From positions 1-14,258 of the forward strand of contig CANCDA010000049.1 of assembly GCA_947374705.1 (NCBI GenBank): 14,258 nt of DNA, given 5' to 3'. A program made the position numbers and the translations under genes. Each line of letters begins with the position of its first letter. Positions within the stretch are counted from its first letter, which is position 1. Of the stretch, positions 7,673 to 14,258 are shown piece by piece. The notes beneath the pieces were generated by a model that did not search any database, had not been told where the DNA came from, and was given only the letters and a program-made list of their open reading frames with translations. Source of the DNA: Comamonadaceae bacterium. GTDB lineage: Bacteria; Pseudomonadota; Gammaproteobacteria; Burkholderiales; Burkholderiaceae_C.

Positions 7673-8293
7673 TCAGGCGCGTTTGCTGATGACCTGATCC
7701 ACCAGACCATAGTCTTTGGCTTCGTCGGCCGAGAGGTAGTAGTCCCGCTCGGTATCGCGCTCAATTTTCTCTAACGGTTGGCCGGTGCGCTCCGCCAAAA
7801 TTTTATTGAGCTGGTCACGCGTTTTGAGTATCTCGCGGGCATGGATTTCGATCTCGGTCGCCTGGCCCTGCGTGCCACCCAAGGGCTGATGAATCATGAC
7901 CTTGGAGTTGGGCAGTGTGAAGCGTTTGCCCTTGGCACCCGCAGACAGCAAGAACGCGCCCATGCTGGCCGCCATGCCAATACACAGGGTAGAGATGTCG
8001 GGCTTGACAAAGTTCATCGTGTCAAAAATGGACATGCCCGCGCTCACCGAGCTGCCGGGGGAGTTGATGTAGAGCGAGATGTCCTTCTCAGGGTTTTCGC
8101 TCTCCAAAAACAGCAACTGCGCCACCACCAGGTTGGCGGTCTGGTCATTGACCGGGCCGACCAAAAAAATCACCCGCTCTTTGAGCAGGCGCGAGTAGAT
8201 GTCATACGAGCGCTCGCCCCGACCCGACTGCTCGATCACCATCGGGATCATGCCCAAAGCTTGTGTTTCCATGGCACTGTTACGAAAAATCAT
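7673..8293 (-). CDS. clpP: ClpP, proteolytic subunit of Clp proteases
   Basis: ClpP forms the double-heptamer serine protease chamber fed by ClpX (and ClpA where present). The 206 residues hold the triad Ser110 (GMAASMG), His135 (MIHQPLGG) and Asp184, with the same spacing as E. coli Ser111/His136/Asp185. The start at 8293 is preferred because AAGGA lies six bases upstream; the Met at codon 8 (8272) has no ribosome site. The first 13 or so residues probably form a cleaved propeptide, as in E. coli. It lies 48 bases after tig and 92 before clpX. Confidence 0.98.
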   Translation of the reverse strand: MIFRNSAMETQALGMIPMVIEQSGRGERSYDIYSRLLKERVIFLVGPVNDQTANLVVAQLLFLESENPEKDISLYINSPGSSVSAGMSIFDTMNFVKPDISTLCIGMAASMGAFLLSAGAKGKRFTLPNSKVMIHQPLGGTQGQATEIEIHAREILKTRDQLNKILAERTGQPLEKIERDTERDYYLSADEAKDYGLVDQVISKRA

Positions 8294-8299
8294 ATGAAT

Positions 8300-8304
8300 T
8301 CCTT
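8300..8304 (-). promoter_or_regulatory. Ribosome binding site that fixes the clpP start
   Basis: AAGGA on the minus strand, six bases before the ATG at 8293. Nothing comparable precedes the alternative in-frame Met at 8272. Confidence 0.75.
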
Positions 8305-8341
8305 ATCGGTTGAACACAGCGCTACTTTAGCGAAAATCGAC

Positions 8342-9652
8342 TCAGGTTTGACCCATCAACTCGTCAAAAGAGATGGCTTTTTCGGTGACCTGGGCTTTGG
8401 ACAACACAAACTCAGTCACAGCGTTTTCCACCACCATGCCTTCGACATCGGCCATGCGTCGGTTGTCGCCGTAGTACCAACGCACCACGTCGGCTGGCTT
8501 TTCGTAGCTGGCGGCCAACTCGTCAATGTGGGCCTTGATGGCTGCAGGCGTGGCGTGCAACTCGTTGGCACGCACCAACTCGGCCACCACCAGCCCTAAG
8601 CGCACGCGGCGCTCGGCTTGAGGGATGAAGATGTCAGAGGGCAGCGGTGCTTTGTCAGCGTCTTTGATGCCGCGCTGCTTGAGTTCGGCGCGTGCGCCTT
8701 CGGTCAAGCGATCCACCTCGGATTGAACGATGGACTTGGGCAAGTCCAGTTCCGCCTTGGCCACCAAAGCATCCATCACCGCTTGCTTGTTGCGGGCCAT
8801 CAGGCGCGATTTGACTTCACGCTCCAGGTTTTTACGGATGTCGGTACGCAGCGCGTCCACCGTGCCGTCGGCAATGCCGAGCGACTTGGCCAGCTCATCG
8901 TTCACCTCAGGCAGGTGAGCGGCTTCCAGCTTGTTGATGGTGACCATGAAATCAGCGGTTTTGCCCGCCACATCTTTGCCGTGGTAGTCGGCCGGGAAAG
9001 CCAGGGGGAAGGTCTTGCTCTCGCCCGACTTCATGCCCACCACGGCTTCTTCAAATTCTTTGAGCATCTGGCCTTCACCGACCAGGAATTGGAAGGCTTC
9101 GGCTTTGCCACCAGCGAAGGGTTCGCCGTCAATCTTGCCTTCAAAGTCCACCGTCACGCGGTCGCCGGTTTGCGTGGCGGCATCCATGGCGCGCTGGGCA
9201 AAGGTACGGCGCTGCTTACGCAGGATGTCCAGCGTTTTGTCAATGGCGGCATCGCCCACTTCGGCAGAAATTTTTTCAACCGTGGCCGTGGCCAGGTCGC
9301 CGATTTTGACTTCAGGATAGACCTCAAACACCGCATCAAACGCCACCTCACCCGTTGGTGCGCCTTCTTTTTCGGTGATGCGGGGCTGGCCTGCCACGCG
9401 CAGTTTGGCCTCGTTGGCGGCGGTGGCAAACGCCTCGCCCACTTTGTCGTTCATCACTTCGTAGTGAACCGAATAGCCGTAGCGCTGGGCCACCACATTC
9501 ATGGGCACTTTGCCGGGGCGAAAACCGTCCATCTTCACTGTTTTGGCCATGCGCTTAAGGCGCGAATCAACTTCAGACTGGATCACGGTCACGGGAAAGC
9601 TCAACGTAATTTTGCGTTCCAGCTTCTCAAGGGTTTCAACAGTAATGGACAT
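8342..9652 (-). CDS. tig: Trigger factor, ribosome-associated chaperone
   Basis: Trigger factor binds next to the ribosome exit tunnel and shields nascent chains, and it has peptidyl-prolyl isomerase activity. The 436 residues are typical. The ribosome-binding signature GFRPGKVP occupies 43-50, exactly where E. coli has GFRKGKVP. A PPIase (FKBP-like) domain follows at about 150-245 (GDRVTVDFEGKIDGEPF at its start), then the long helical C-terminal chaperone domain. The ATG at 9652 has AGGAG about ten bases upstream. It is the first protein gene of the tig-clpP-clpX-lon cluster and follows tRNA-Leu(UAG) by 81 bases. Confidence 0.97.
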   Translation of the reverse strand: MSITVETLEKLERKITLSFPVTVIQSEVDSRLKRMAKTVKMDGFRPGKVPMNVVAQRYGYSVHYEVMNDKVGEAFATAANEAKLRVAGQPRITEKEGAPTGEVAFDAVFEVYPEVKIGDLATATVEKISAEVGDAAIDKTLDILRKQRRTFAQRAMDAATQTGDRVTVDFEGKIDGEPFAGGKAEAFQFLVGEGQMLKEFEEAVVGMKSGESKTFPLAFPADYHGKDVAGKTADFMVTINKLEAAHLPEVNDELAKSLGIADGTVDALRTDIRKNLEREVKSRLMARNKQAVMDALVAKAELDLPKSIVQSEVDRLTEGARAELKQRGIKDADKAPLPSDIFIPQAERRVRLGLVVAELVRANELHATPAAIKAHIDELAASYEKPADVVRWYYGDNRRMADVEGMVVENAVTEFVLSKAQVTEKAISFDELMGQT

Positions 9653-9683
9653 GGCTCTCTCACTCCTAAAATAAAAATGCAGA

Positions 9684-9716
9684 GCTGGGCGCTAACGGAT
9701 AACGATAACGCTCAGC
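9684..9716 (-). other. Possible stem-loop in the tig leader
   Basis: GCTG and GCG pair with CGC and CAGC, with one mismatch between the two helices and a 17-base loop containing the direct repeat CGTTAT CGTTAT (minus strand). It lies 32 bases upstream of the tig start. It is short and may be chance. I see no clear promoter in this 81-base gap. Confidence 0.25.
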
Positions 9717-9733
9717 CGACTGCTCTAAAAAAA

Positions 9734-9820
9734 TGGTGCGCGGGGGGGGACTCGAACCCCCACATCCTTGCGGACGTCAGGACCTAAACCTGGTGCGTCT
9801 ACCAATTTCGCCACCCGCGC
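9734..9820 (-). tRNA. tRNA-Leu, anticodon UAG
   Basis: This is an 87-nt class II tRNA with encoded CCA. The acceptor stem GCGCGGG pairs with CCCGCGC, and the D-arm is GCG...CGC. The anticodon loop TTTAGGT gives TAG. The T-arm is GGGGG-TTCGAGT-CCCCC. The outermost anticodon-stem pair (27-43) is a C-A mismatch. Its 5' end directly touches the T tract of the terminator at 9821-9858, and tig follows. Confidence 0.95.
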
Positions 9821-9858
9821 AACAAAACAAAAAGGGGAGGCCAGCAAAGACCACCCCC
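9821..9858 (-). terminator. Intrinsic terminator of the binding-protein/GGDEF-EAL operon
   Basis: On the minus strand GGGGTGGTC (9857-9849) pairs with GGCCTCCCC (9842-9834), with one T-T mismatch and one G-T wobble, around a six-base loop. TTTTTGTTTTGTT follows. It lies 24 bases after the stop of the GGDEF-EAL gene. Strong stem and T tract make this the best terminator in the window. Confidence 0.85.
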
Positions 9859-9878
9859 GTGAAATCGGTCAGTCGATG

Positions 9879-9906
9879 ATTTTAACCTGTGGCGACCAGC
9901 TTTAAA
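9879..9906 (-). promoter_or_regulatory. Possible promoter for tRNA-Leu(UAG)
   Basis: TTTAAA (9906-9901), 16 bases, TAAAAT (9884-9879) on the minus strand, overlapping the 3' end of the GGDEF-EAL gene. A start near 9872 would place the terminator hairpin between promoter and tRNA, so the assignment is uncertain. Confidence 0.25.
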
Positions 9907-11789
9907 TGGCTTGTGTGCGCTGTAGTTTCAGGCCGCACCATCTCCCCCATCGAAGCGCCATTTGCCCCTACCACGTAGTCGGCTTTGTTCTGACTCACAA
10001 ACCGGAGCAAGGCCTCTGATGGCAAGGGTTTGCTGAAGTAGTAGCCCTGCACCACGGGACAACGGATGCGTTTCAAGGTGTGGATTTGTTCCAGGGTCTC
10101 CACCCCTTCGGCCACCACGTCCAGCCCCAGGTCGGCCGACAACCGAATCGTGGCCTTGCATATCGCCAAAGTACCCGGGTCGGTTTCAATGTTTTGAATC
10201 AATGATTTATCCAGTTTGAGCCGCGTCACGGGCAACTCTCTGAGGTAGCTGAGCGAAGAATAACCCGTGCCAAAGTCGTCAATCGACAAATGCACGCCCA
10301 TCATCCGCAAATGGCGCATCTGCTCAATCGCTTTCTTGGGGTTCTTGAACATCACCCCCTCGGTGACCTCCAACTCCAACAAGGCGGACGGTAAAGCGTA
10401 CTGCGCTAAAACCCCGTGAACTTTGGACAAAAACGCCTCGGCCTCAAACTGCCGGGGTGACACGTTGACCGACATGCGCAGCCCCGTCACGCCTGCGTCC
10501 AACCACTGCCGCAGTTGGCGACAGGCCGCGTTTAAAACCCAATCGCCCAAAGGCAGGATCAAGCCACTTTCTTCGGCTGCTGCAATAAAACTGAGCGGCG
10601 GCACCAAACCTTTGACAGGGTGTTGCCAACGCACCAAGGCCTCCACACCGCACACCTGCCCGCTGAGCACATCAATTTGTGGCTGATAGTGCAAGATGAA
10701 TTCATCTCTCATCAGCGCATCTTTCATGTCTTGCTTCAAGGCCATGCGATTCAGGTTGGATTGGTTCATATCGGCCGTGAAGAACTGGTAGCCCCCCTCC
10801 CCCAGTTCTTTGGCGTGGTACATGGCCAGATCGGCATTGGTGCGCAGCTCTGCGAGGCTGCGACCATCGGCCGGGCTGATGGCAATGCCAATGCTGGCAC
10901 TGGAGCTGATCGTTTTACCCGCCAAGAGAAACGGCTCGCGCAAGCTGGCGGCAATTTTTTCAGCCACCACACCCACGGCCCCTTGGCCTTCAACGCCCGT
11001 TAACACAACGACAAATTCGTCCCCCCCTAAGCGCGCCACGATGTCGCACTCTCGCACGCTGGCGCGCAGGCGATGCGCCACTTCGATCAGCAGTGCATCG
11101 CCAATCTCGTGCCCCAGGGTGTCGTTCACCTGTTTGAATTTATTCAAGTCCATGAACAGCATGGCCACTTTCTCTTGACGCCGCGCCGCCGTGAGCAGCA
11201 TTTGCTGGCTGCGGTGGTGAAAGGCAAAACGGTTGAGCAGGCCTGTGAGCACATCGTTCATGGCCAGGCTCTCCAACTCCTCTTGGGATTTGCGCAAATC
11301 AGCCAAAGGTTTGAACTTTAAAAACAAGAAAAACCCCAGCGCTAACAGCAGGGAAATCGTGCCCACCATCAAGGTGTCCAGCAACAAGGGGACTTGTGAG
11401 CGGGTGATGGTCAATTGCGCCACGACTTGGCCTGCGTCGTAAATCTTGTCACTGGCCGTGAAATAAAAGGGGCCATCCAGCGGGTCAGCATACTGCGCCA
11501 CTTCTTCACCCGACAAGTTATGTACCGCACGGATTTCAGGGGTGTCGTCGCCAGCGCGGCTTCGCAAAATCTGCTCCAGACCAACCGTCATGGTTTGCCA
11601 GAGTTCGGGGTTGCGGTTGACCAACTCGGTGATGCTTTGCGCATGAATTTGCGCCTCCACCGCCAGATTGGCACGCTCAGATTTGACGCCACCCACATAG
11701 ATGACCAAGGGCGGCATCAAGGCCAAACACAAGGACAAAATAGCCGCCAAAAGCAAGGTCAGCTGCTCTGTGCTGAGTGTTGTTTTCAT
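9882..11789 (-). CDS. Membrane-bound GGDEF-EAL protein (diguanylate cyclase / cyclic di-GMP phosphodiesterase) with a periplasmic sensor region
   Basis: The protein would make and/or break down cyclic di-GMP at the inner membrane. The 635 residues have two membrane helices (about 11-33 and 136-158) enclosing a periplasmic region of about 100 residues with no family I recognise. The GGDEF domain (about 165-340) has intact GGDEF at 255-259 and an inhibitory-site RxxD (RECD, 246-249) five residues before it. The EAL domain (about 355-600) keeps all expected catalytic residues: E383 of EAL, N442, E474, D504/D505 in DDFGTGYSS, K525, E561 and Q581. Both activities are therefore possible; which dominates cannot be read from sequence. 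The ATG at 11789 has AGGAG about seven bases upstream. It starts 21 bases after a periplasmic binding-protein gene, so that protein is its likely partner. Confidence 0.93.
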   Translation of the reverse strand: MKTTLSTEQLTLLLAAILSLCLALMPPLVIYVGGVKSERANLAVEAQIHAQSITELVNRNPELWQTMTVGLEQILRSRAGDDTPEIRAVHNLSGEEVAQYADPLDGPFYFTASDKIYDAGQVVAQLTITRSQVPLLLDTLMVGTISLLLALGFFLFLKFKPLADLRKSQEELESLAMNDVLTGLLNRFAFHHRSQQMLLTAARRQEKVAMLFMDLNKFKQVNDTLGHEIGDALLIEVAHRLRASVRECDIVARLGGDEFVVVLTGVEGQGAVGVVAEKIAASLREPFLLAGKTISSSASIGIAISPADGRSLAELRTNADLAMYHAKELGEGGYQFFTADMNQSNLNRMALKQDMKDALMRDEFILHYQPQIDVLSGQVCGVEALVRWQHPVKGLVPPLSFIAAAEESGLILPLGDWVLNAACRQLRQWLDAGVTGLRMSVNVSPRQFEAEAFLSKVHGVLAQYALPSALLELEVTEGVMFKNPKKAIEQMRHLRMMGVHLSIDDFGTGYSSLSYLRELPVTRLKLDKSLIQNIETDPGTLAICKATIRLSADLGLDVVAEGVETLEQIHTLKRIRCPVVQGYYFSKPLPSEALLRFVSQNKADYVVGANGASMGEMVRPETTAHTSHLKLVATG

Positions 11790-11810
11790 GGTGTCTCTCC
11801 TGGTCGGTTG

Positions 11811-12680
11811 CTATTTTTGAGCCATCAGCGTTTTAGGCACAGCGACACTGCCCCATTGCGCCAACAGCCCATTGCCTTCGGTCGAGCGGACAAACTCCAC
11901 AAACCGTTTGACCAAGGCGGAAGACCGTTTGGGGTCATGCGCTACATACAAGGGCTTGAAGTAGGGGTATGTTCCGTTTTTCAAATGGGCCAGGGTGGGC
12001 TCTACCCCGTTGATTGCCATAACATTGACTTGACTTTCAGGTGTGCGCGCGATCACCGCCAAAGTGGTCGAGCAAAGACTGCCCTTGACCCGCGGCACCA
12101 TCTCCATCGTTTCATCTGACGTGATCGCCAAAGAAAGGCCTTTGCGCTTGTGCGCGGCGGCAATGGCCATGCCCATCTCGGGCGAAGACTTGGAAAAAAT
12201 CAAAGTGTCAGCATCTCTCACCGGTCGCAGCACTAAGCGAATGGGGCTGCCATCAGGCCACTTGGTGAGCCGTCCAGCATAGATATCGGTGATGTCCGAG
12301 TAGCTCAAGCCTTTGACATCCGGCTTGTTGGCAACGAACAGGAGTGGCGTGCGGGCGTACTCTGCGACCTCGATGCCTGAGGCGTTTTCATTCTCAAAAG
12401 GCAGTCGGGTCGCCAGGCCAATGTGCAGCACACCATTGGCCACCCCCTTGATGCCCCCTGAAGTTCCCGCATTTGGGAGCACCTCGTACTGAAAATCAGG
12501 GTGGGTCTTTTTGAAGGCATCGGCCAGGGCGCGCATGCTGCCCATGGCCGAGCCCGCCCCGCCAATCAGCACCCGCTCAGCCCGCACCAGGCCTGGGGCC
12601 AGCAAAATTACAAACCAAAGCACCACCAGTGCGGCGGACAGCCAAGACCGGGCTGAAGCGGATAATTTTTTAGGGCTCAT
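11811..12680 (-). CDS. PstS-like periplasmic substrate-binding protein, orphan and paired with a GGDEF-EAL gene
   Basis: This is a secreted solute-binding protein of 289 residues. A signal peptide covers about 1-34: KK near the start, a hydrophobic core SAALVVLWFVILLAPG, and cleavage likely after LVRA. The mature part opens ERVLIGGAGSAMGS and has a GTSGGIKG segment that resembles the anion-binding loop of the PstS/phosphate-binding family. The ligand could be phosphate or another anion; I cannot say which. No ABC permease or ATPase genes are nearby, and a GGDEF-EAL gene follows after 21 bases, which favours a sensory rather than a transport role. The ATG at 12680 is chosen because AAGGA lies six bases upstream and the signal peptide fits. 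A longer frame from a TTG at 12737 would put a 19-residue extension before the signal peptide. Confidence 0.88.
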   Translation of the reverse strand: MSPKKLSASARSWLSAALVVLWFVILLAPGLVRAERVLIGGAGSAMGSMRALADAFKKTHPDFQYEVLPNAGTSGGIKGVANGVLHIGLATRLPFENENASGIEVAEYARTPLLFVANKPDVKGLSYSDITDIYAGRLTKWPDGSPIRLVLRPVRDADTLIFSKSSPEMGMAIAAAHKRKGLSLAITSDETMEMVPRVKGSLCSTTLAVIARTPESQVNVMAINGVEPTLAHLKNGTYPYFKPLYVAHDPKRSSALVKRFVEFVRSTEGNGLLAQWGSVAVPKTLMAQK

Positions 12681-12686
12681 GATGGT

Positions 12687-12691
12687 TCCTT
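12687..12691 (-). promoter_or_regulatory. Ribosome binding site that fixes the binding-protein start
   Basis: AAGGA on the minus strand, six bases before the ATG at 12680. It is part of a longer GGAAGGAAGGAA run whose upstream half forms one arm of a hairpin. Confidence 0.7.
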
Positions 12692-12727
12692 CCTTCCCCT
12701 GCTCTATCGGCAGGTGAGGGAAGGAAG
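12689..12727 (-). promoter_or_regulatory. Hairpin that sequesters part of the ribosome binding site of the binding-protein gene
   Basis: On the minus strand CTTCCTTCCC (12727-12718) pairs perfectly with GGGAAGGAAG (12698-12689). Inside it CTGC pairs with GCAG around a seven-base loop, with a four-base bulge (TCAC) on one side. The 3' arm covers most of the GGAAGGAAGG ribosome-site run. No T tract follows, so it is not a typical terminator. Confidence 0.6.
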
Positions 12728-12752
12728 TTGAGCCCAATTCAGTAAAGACGCG

Positions 12753-14258
12753 CTAAACAGCCTCTCGCTTCACCCGAAACCACGCCGCATACATGGCCGG
12801 CAAGGCCAGCAGGGTCAACACGGTAGCCACCATCAGCCCGCCCATGATGGCCACGGCCATGGGTCCCCAGAACACCGAGCGCGACAGGGGAATCATGGCC
12901 AGCACCGCCGCCGCAGCGGTGAGCACAATCGGGCGCAGACGACGCACCGCGCTCTCCACAATCGCGTCCCAGGCGGGCACACCCCGGGCGCGGTCTTGCT
13001 CAATCTGGTCAAGCAGAATGACCGAGTTGCGCTGGATCATGCCCATCAGGGCAATCACCCCGAGCAGCGCCACAAAGCCAAAGGGCCGGTTCAGCGCCAG
13101 CAGCGCCGCCGCCACGCCCGCCATGCCCAAGGGCCCGGTGAGGAAGACCAGCATGGCGCGGCTGAAGCTGTGCAGTTGCAGCATCAGCAGCGTGAAGGTC
13201 AGGAACAACATCAGCGGCACACCGGCCACGATAGAACCCGTGCCCTTGCTGCTCTCCTCCACCGCACCCGCGACGTCAATGCGGTAGGCGTTGTGCCCAG
13301 CGGCATGCCAGCTCGCCTCAAGCTTGCGCAGGGCAGGCAGCAACTCGGCAGTGACTGTCGCGCCCTGCAAGCCCTCGGCCGTGTCGCCCTGCACGGTGAT
13401 GCCGTATTCGCGGTTTTCACGCCACATCACCCCGGGCTCCCAGCCCAGCACGGGGCGGGCGATTTGGGTCAAGGGAATGGCTCGACCCGAAGTCGTTGAC
13501 ACATAGGCGTTGGCCAGATCCGTCATGGCATTGCGTTCGTCCAGCGGCTGGCGCAGCACGATGTCGATGAGCTTGTCACCCTCTCGGTACTGCGCCACCG
13601 TGGTGCCAACCAGCGTGGTGCGCGTGGCCTGCGCAAGCGACTGGCTGCTGACGCCCAGCGCACGCGCCTTGGCCTGGTCGATGTCCAGGCGCAAAACCTT
13701 CACTGACTCGTTCCAGTTGTCGTTCACCCCGCGCATGTTCGGGCTGGCGCGCAGAATGGCCTTGGCCTCGTCGGCCCGCTCGCGCAGCACAGTCGGGTCG
13801 GCCCCCACCACGCGAAACTGCACCGGGTAGGGCACGGGCGGGCCGTTGGGCAGCAGCTTGACACGGCCCCGCACCTCAGGGAACTCGGTGGCCAGCAGCG
13901 CGGGCAGCTTAACGCGCAGCGCCTCGCGCACCTTCAGGTCAGCGGGCATGACGATGAGCTGCGACACATTGCTCTGAGGGAACACCTGGTCCAGCGGCAG
14001 ATAAAAACGCGGCACACCTGAGCCCACCCAGGTGGCGACGGATTCCACTCCGGCCTCGGCCAGCACGCGCTTTTCCACGCGTAGAGTCACGGCCTCATTG
14101 CCAACAAAGGAGCTGCCCTCTGGGAACCACAGCTCCACCATCACCTCGGGGCGGCTGGAGTCGGGGAAAAACTGTTGCTGCACCTTGCCCATGCCGACAA
14201 TGCCCAGCGCAAAAATGAGCAGCGTCGCGCCAATGGTGAGCCAGCGGTGCTGCACGCA
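12753..14258 (-). CDS. RND-family efflux permease, C-terminal half (AcrB/HAE type; 5' part outside window)
   Basis: This is a proton-driven inner-membrane pump subunit that works with a periplasmic adaptor and an outer-membrane channel. The frame is open through the right edge: 501 residues are visible of about 1,030 expected. The Met at 14255 is an internal codon, not the start. The visible part begins at the helix corresponding to TM7 (WLTIGATLLIFALGIVGMG). It then has the second large periplasmic loop (FFPDSSRPE near its start) and five more helices (TM8-TM12), including GVIALMGMIQRNSVILLDQI and the RRLRPIVLTA segment typical of the family. The substrate cannot be inferred. It stops 72 bases before the binding-protein gene on the same strand. 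No adaptor gene is visible; it would normally lie upstream, beyond the window. Confidence 0.93.
   Translation of the reverse strand, partial: CVQHRWLTIGATLLIFALGIVGMGKVQQQFFPDSSRPEVMVELWFPEGSSFVGNEAVTLRVEKRVLAEAGVESVATWVGSGVPRFYLPLDQVFPQSNVSQLIVMPADLKVREALRVKLPALLATEFPEVRGRVKLLPNGPPVPYPVQFRVVGADPTVLRERADEAKAILRASPNMRGVNDNWNESVKVLRLDIDQAKARALGVSSQSLAQATRTTLVGTTVAQYREGDKLIDIVLRQPLDERNAMTDLANAYVSTTSGRAIPLTQIARPVLGWEPGVMWRENREYGITVQGDTAEGLQGATVTAELLPALRKLEASWHAAGHNAYRIDVAGAVEESSKGTGSIVAGVPLMLFLTFTLLMLQLHSFSRAMLVFLTGPLGMAGVAAALLALNRPFGFVALLGVIALMGMIQRNSVILLDQIEQDRARGVPAWDAIVESAVRRLRPIVLTAAAAVLAMIPLSRSVFWGPMAVAIMGGLMVATVLTLLALPAMYAAWFRVKREAV

Noticed and set aside
8618..9787. Plus-strand open frame of 389 codons opposite tig
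   Set aside because: It is a shadow of trigger factor and runs on into the tRNA-Leu(UAG) gene, so it is not a plausible protein.
12681..12737. Extension of the binding protein to a TTG start at 12737
   Set aside because: It would place 19 unlikely residues ahead of a normal signal peptide and has no ribosome site; the ATG at 12680 has one.
12753..14255. Met at 14255 as the start of a short RND protein
   Set aside because: The frame continues to the window edge, and this Met lies just before the helix corresponding to TM7 of a protein of about 1,030 residues, so the gene is simply cut.

Overview
The window looks like part of a betaproteobacterial chromosome, probably Burkholderiales and most like the Comamonadaceae. 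I base this on the moderately high GC content, the protein sequences as I remember that group, and the conserved order trigger factor - clpP - clpX - lon. No database was searched. Every gene I can support lies on the minus strand, so transcription runs from the high coordinates to the low ones. The long plus-strand ORFs are antisense shadows. No gene-free stretch exceeds 300 bases.

From the high end: (a) 12753-14258 is the C-terminal half of an RND efflux permease, cut by the window edge. (b) 9882-12680 is a two-gene unit: a secreted PstS-like substrate-binding protein, then a membrane protein with intact GGDEF and EAL domains, closed by a good intrinsic terminator (9821-9858). A hairpin just before the binding-protein gene buries part of its ribosome binding site. 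(c) 9734-9820 is tRNA-Leu(UAG), followed by tig, clpP, clpX and lon (9652-3743). This is the classical protein-quality-control cluster: a ribosome-bound chaperone, the ClpXP protease and the Lon protease. A sigma-32-like promoter and a 10-bp inverted repeat precede lon. (d) 3261-3667 is a tRNA cluster, Gly(GCC) - Cys(GCA) - Gly(GCC) - Leu(UAA), with two identical glycine genes. It leads after 28 bases into a conserved protein of unknown function (2591-3232). (e) 1-2502 holds the ATPase and the start of the inner-membrane platform protein of a type IV pilus / type II secretion-like machine, closest by memory to MshE and MshG.

Most of the window is conserved core genome. The least ordinary part is the binding-protein plus GGDEF/EAL pair, which has the layout of a periplasmic ligand sensor controlling cyclic di-GMP. 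About 7.4 kb away the pilus ATPase carries a tandem MshEN-type motif, known in other proteins to bind cyclic di-GMP. A link between the two is possible but is only inference. Several RNA-level structures also stand out: an inverted repeat bracketing tRNA-Leu(UAA), a terminator touching the 5' end of tRNA-Leu(UAG), and the masked ribosome binding site.
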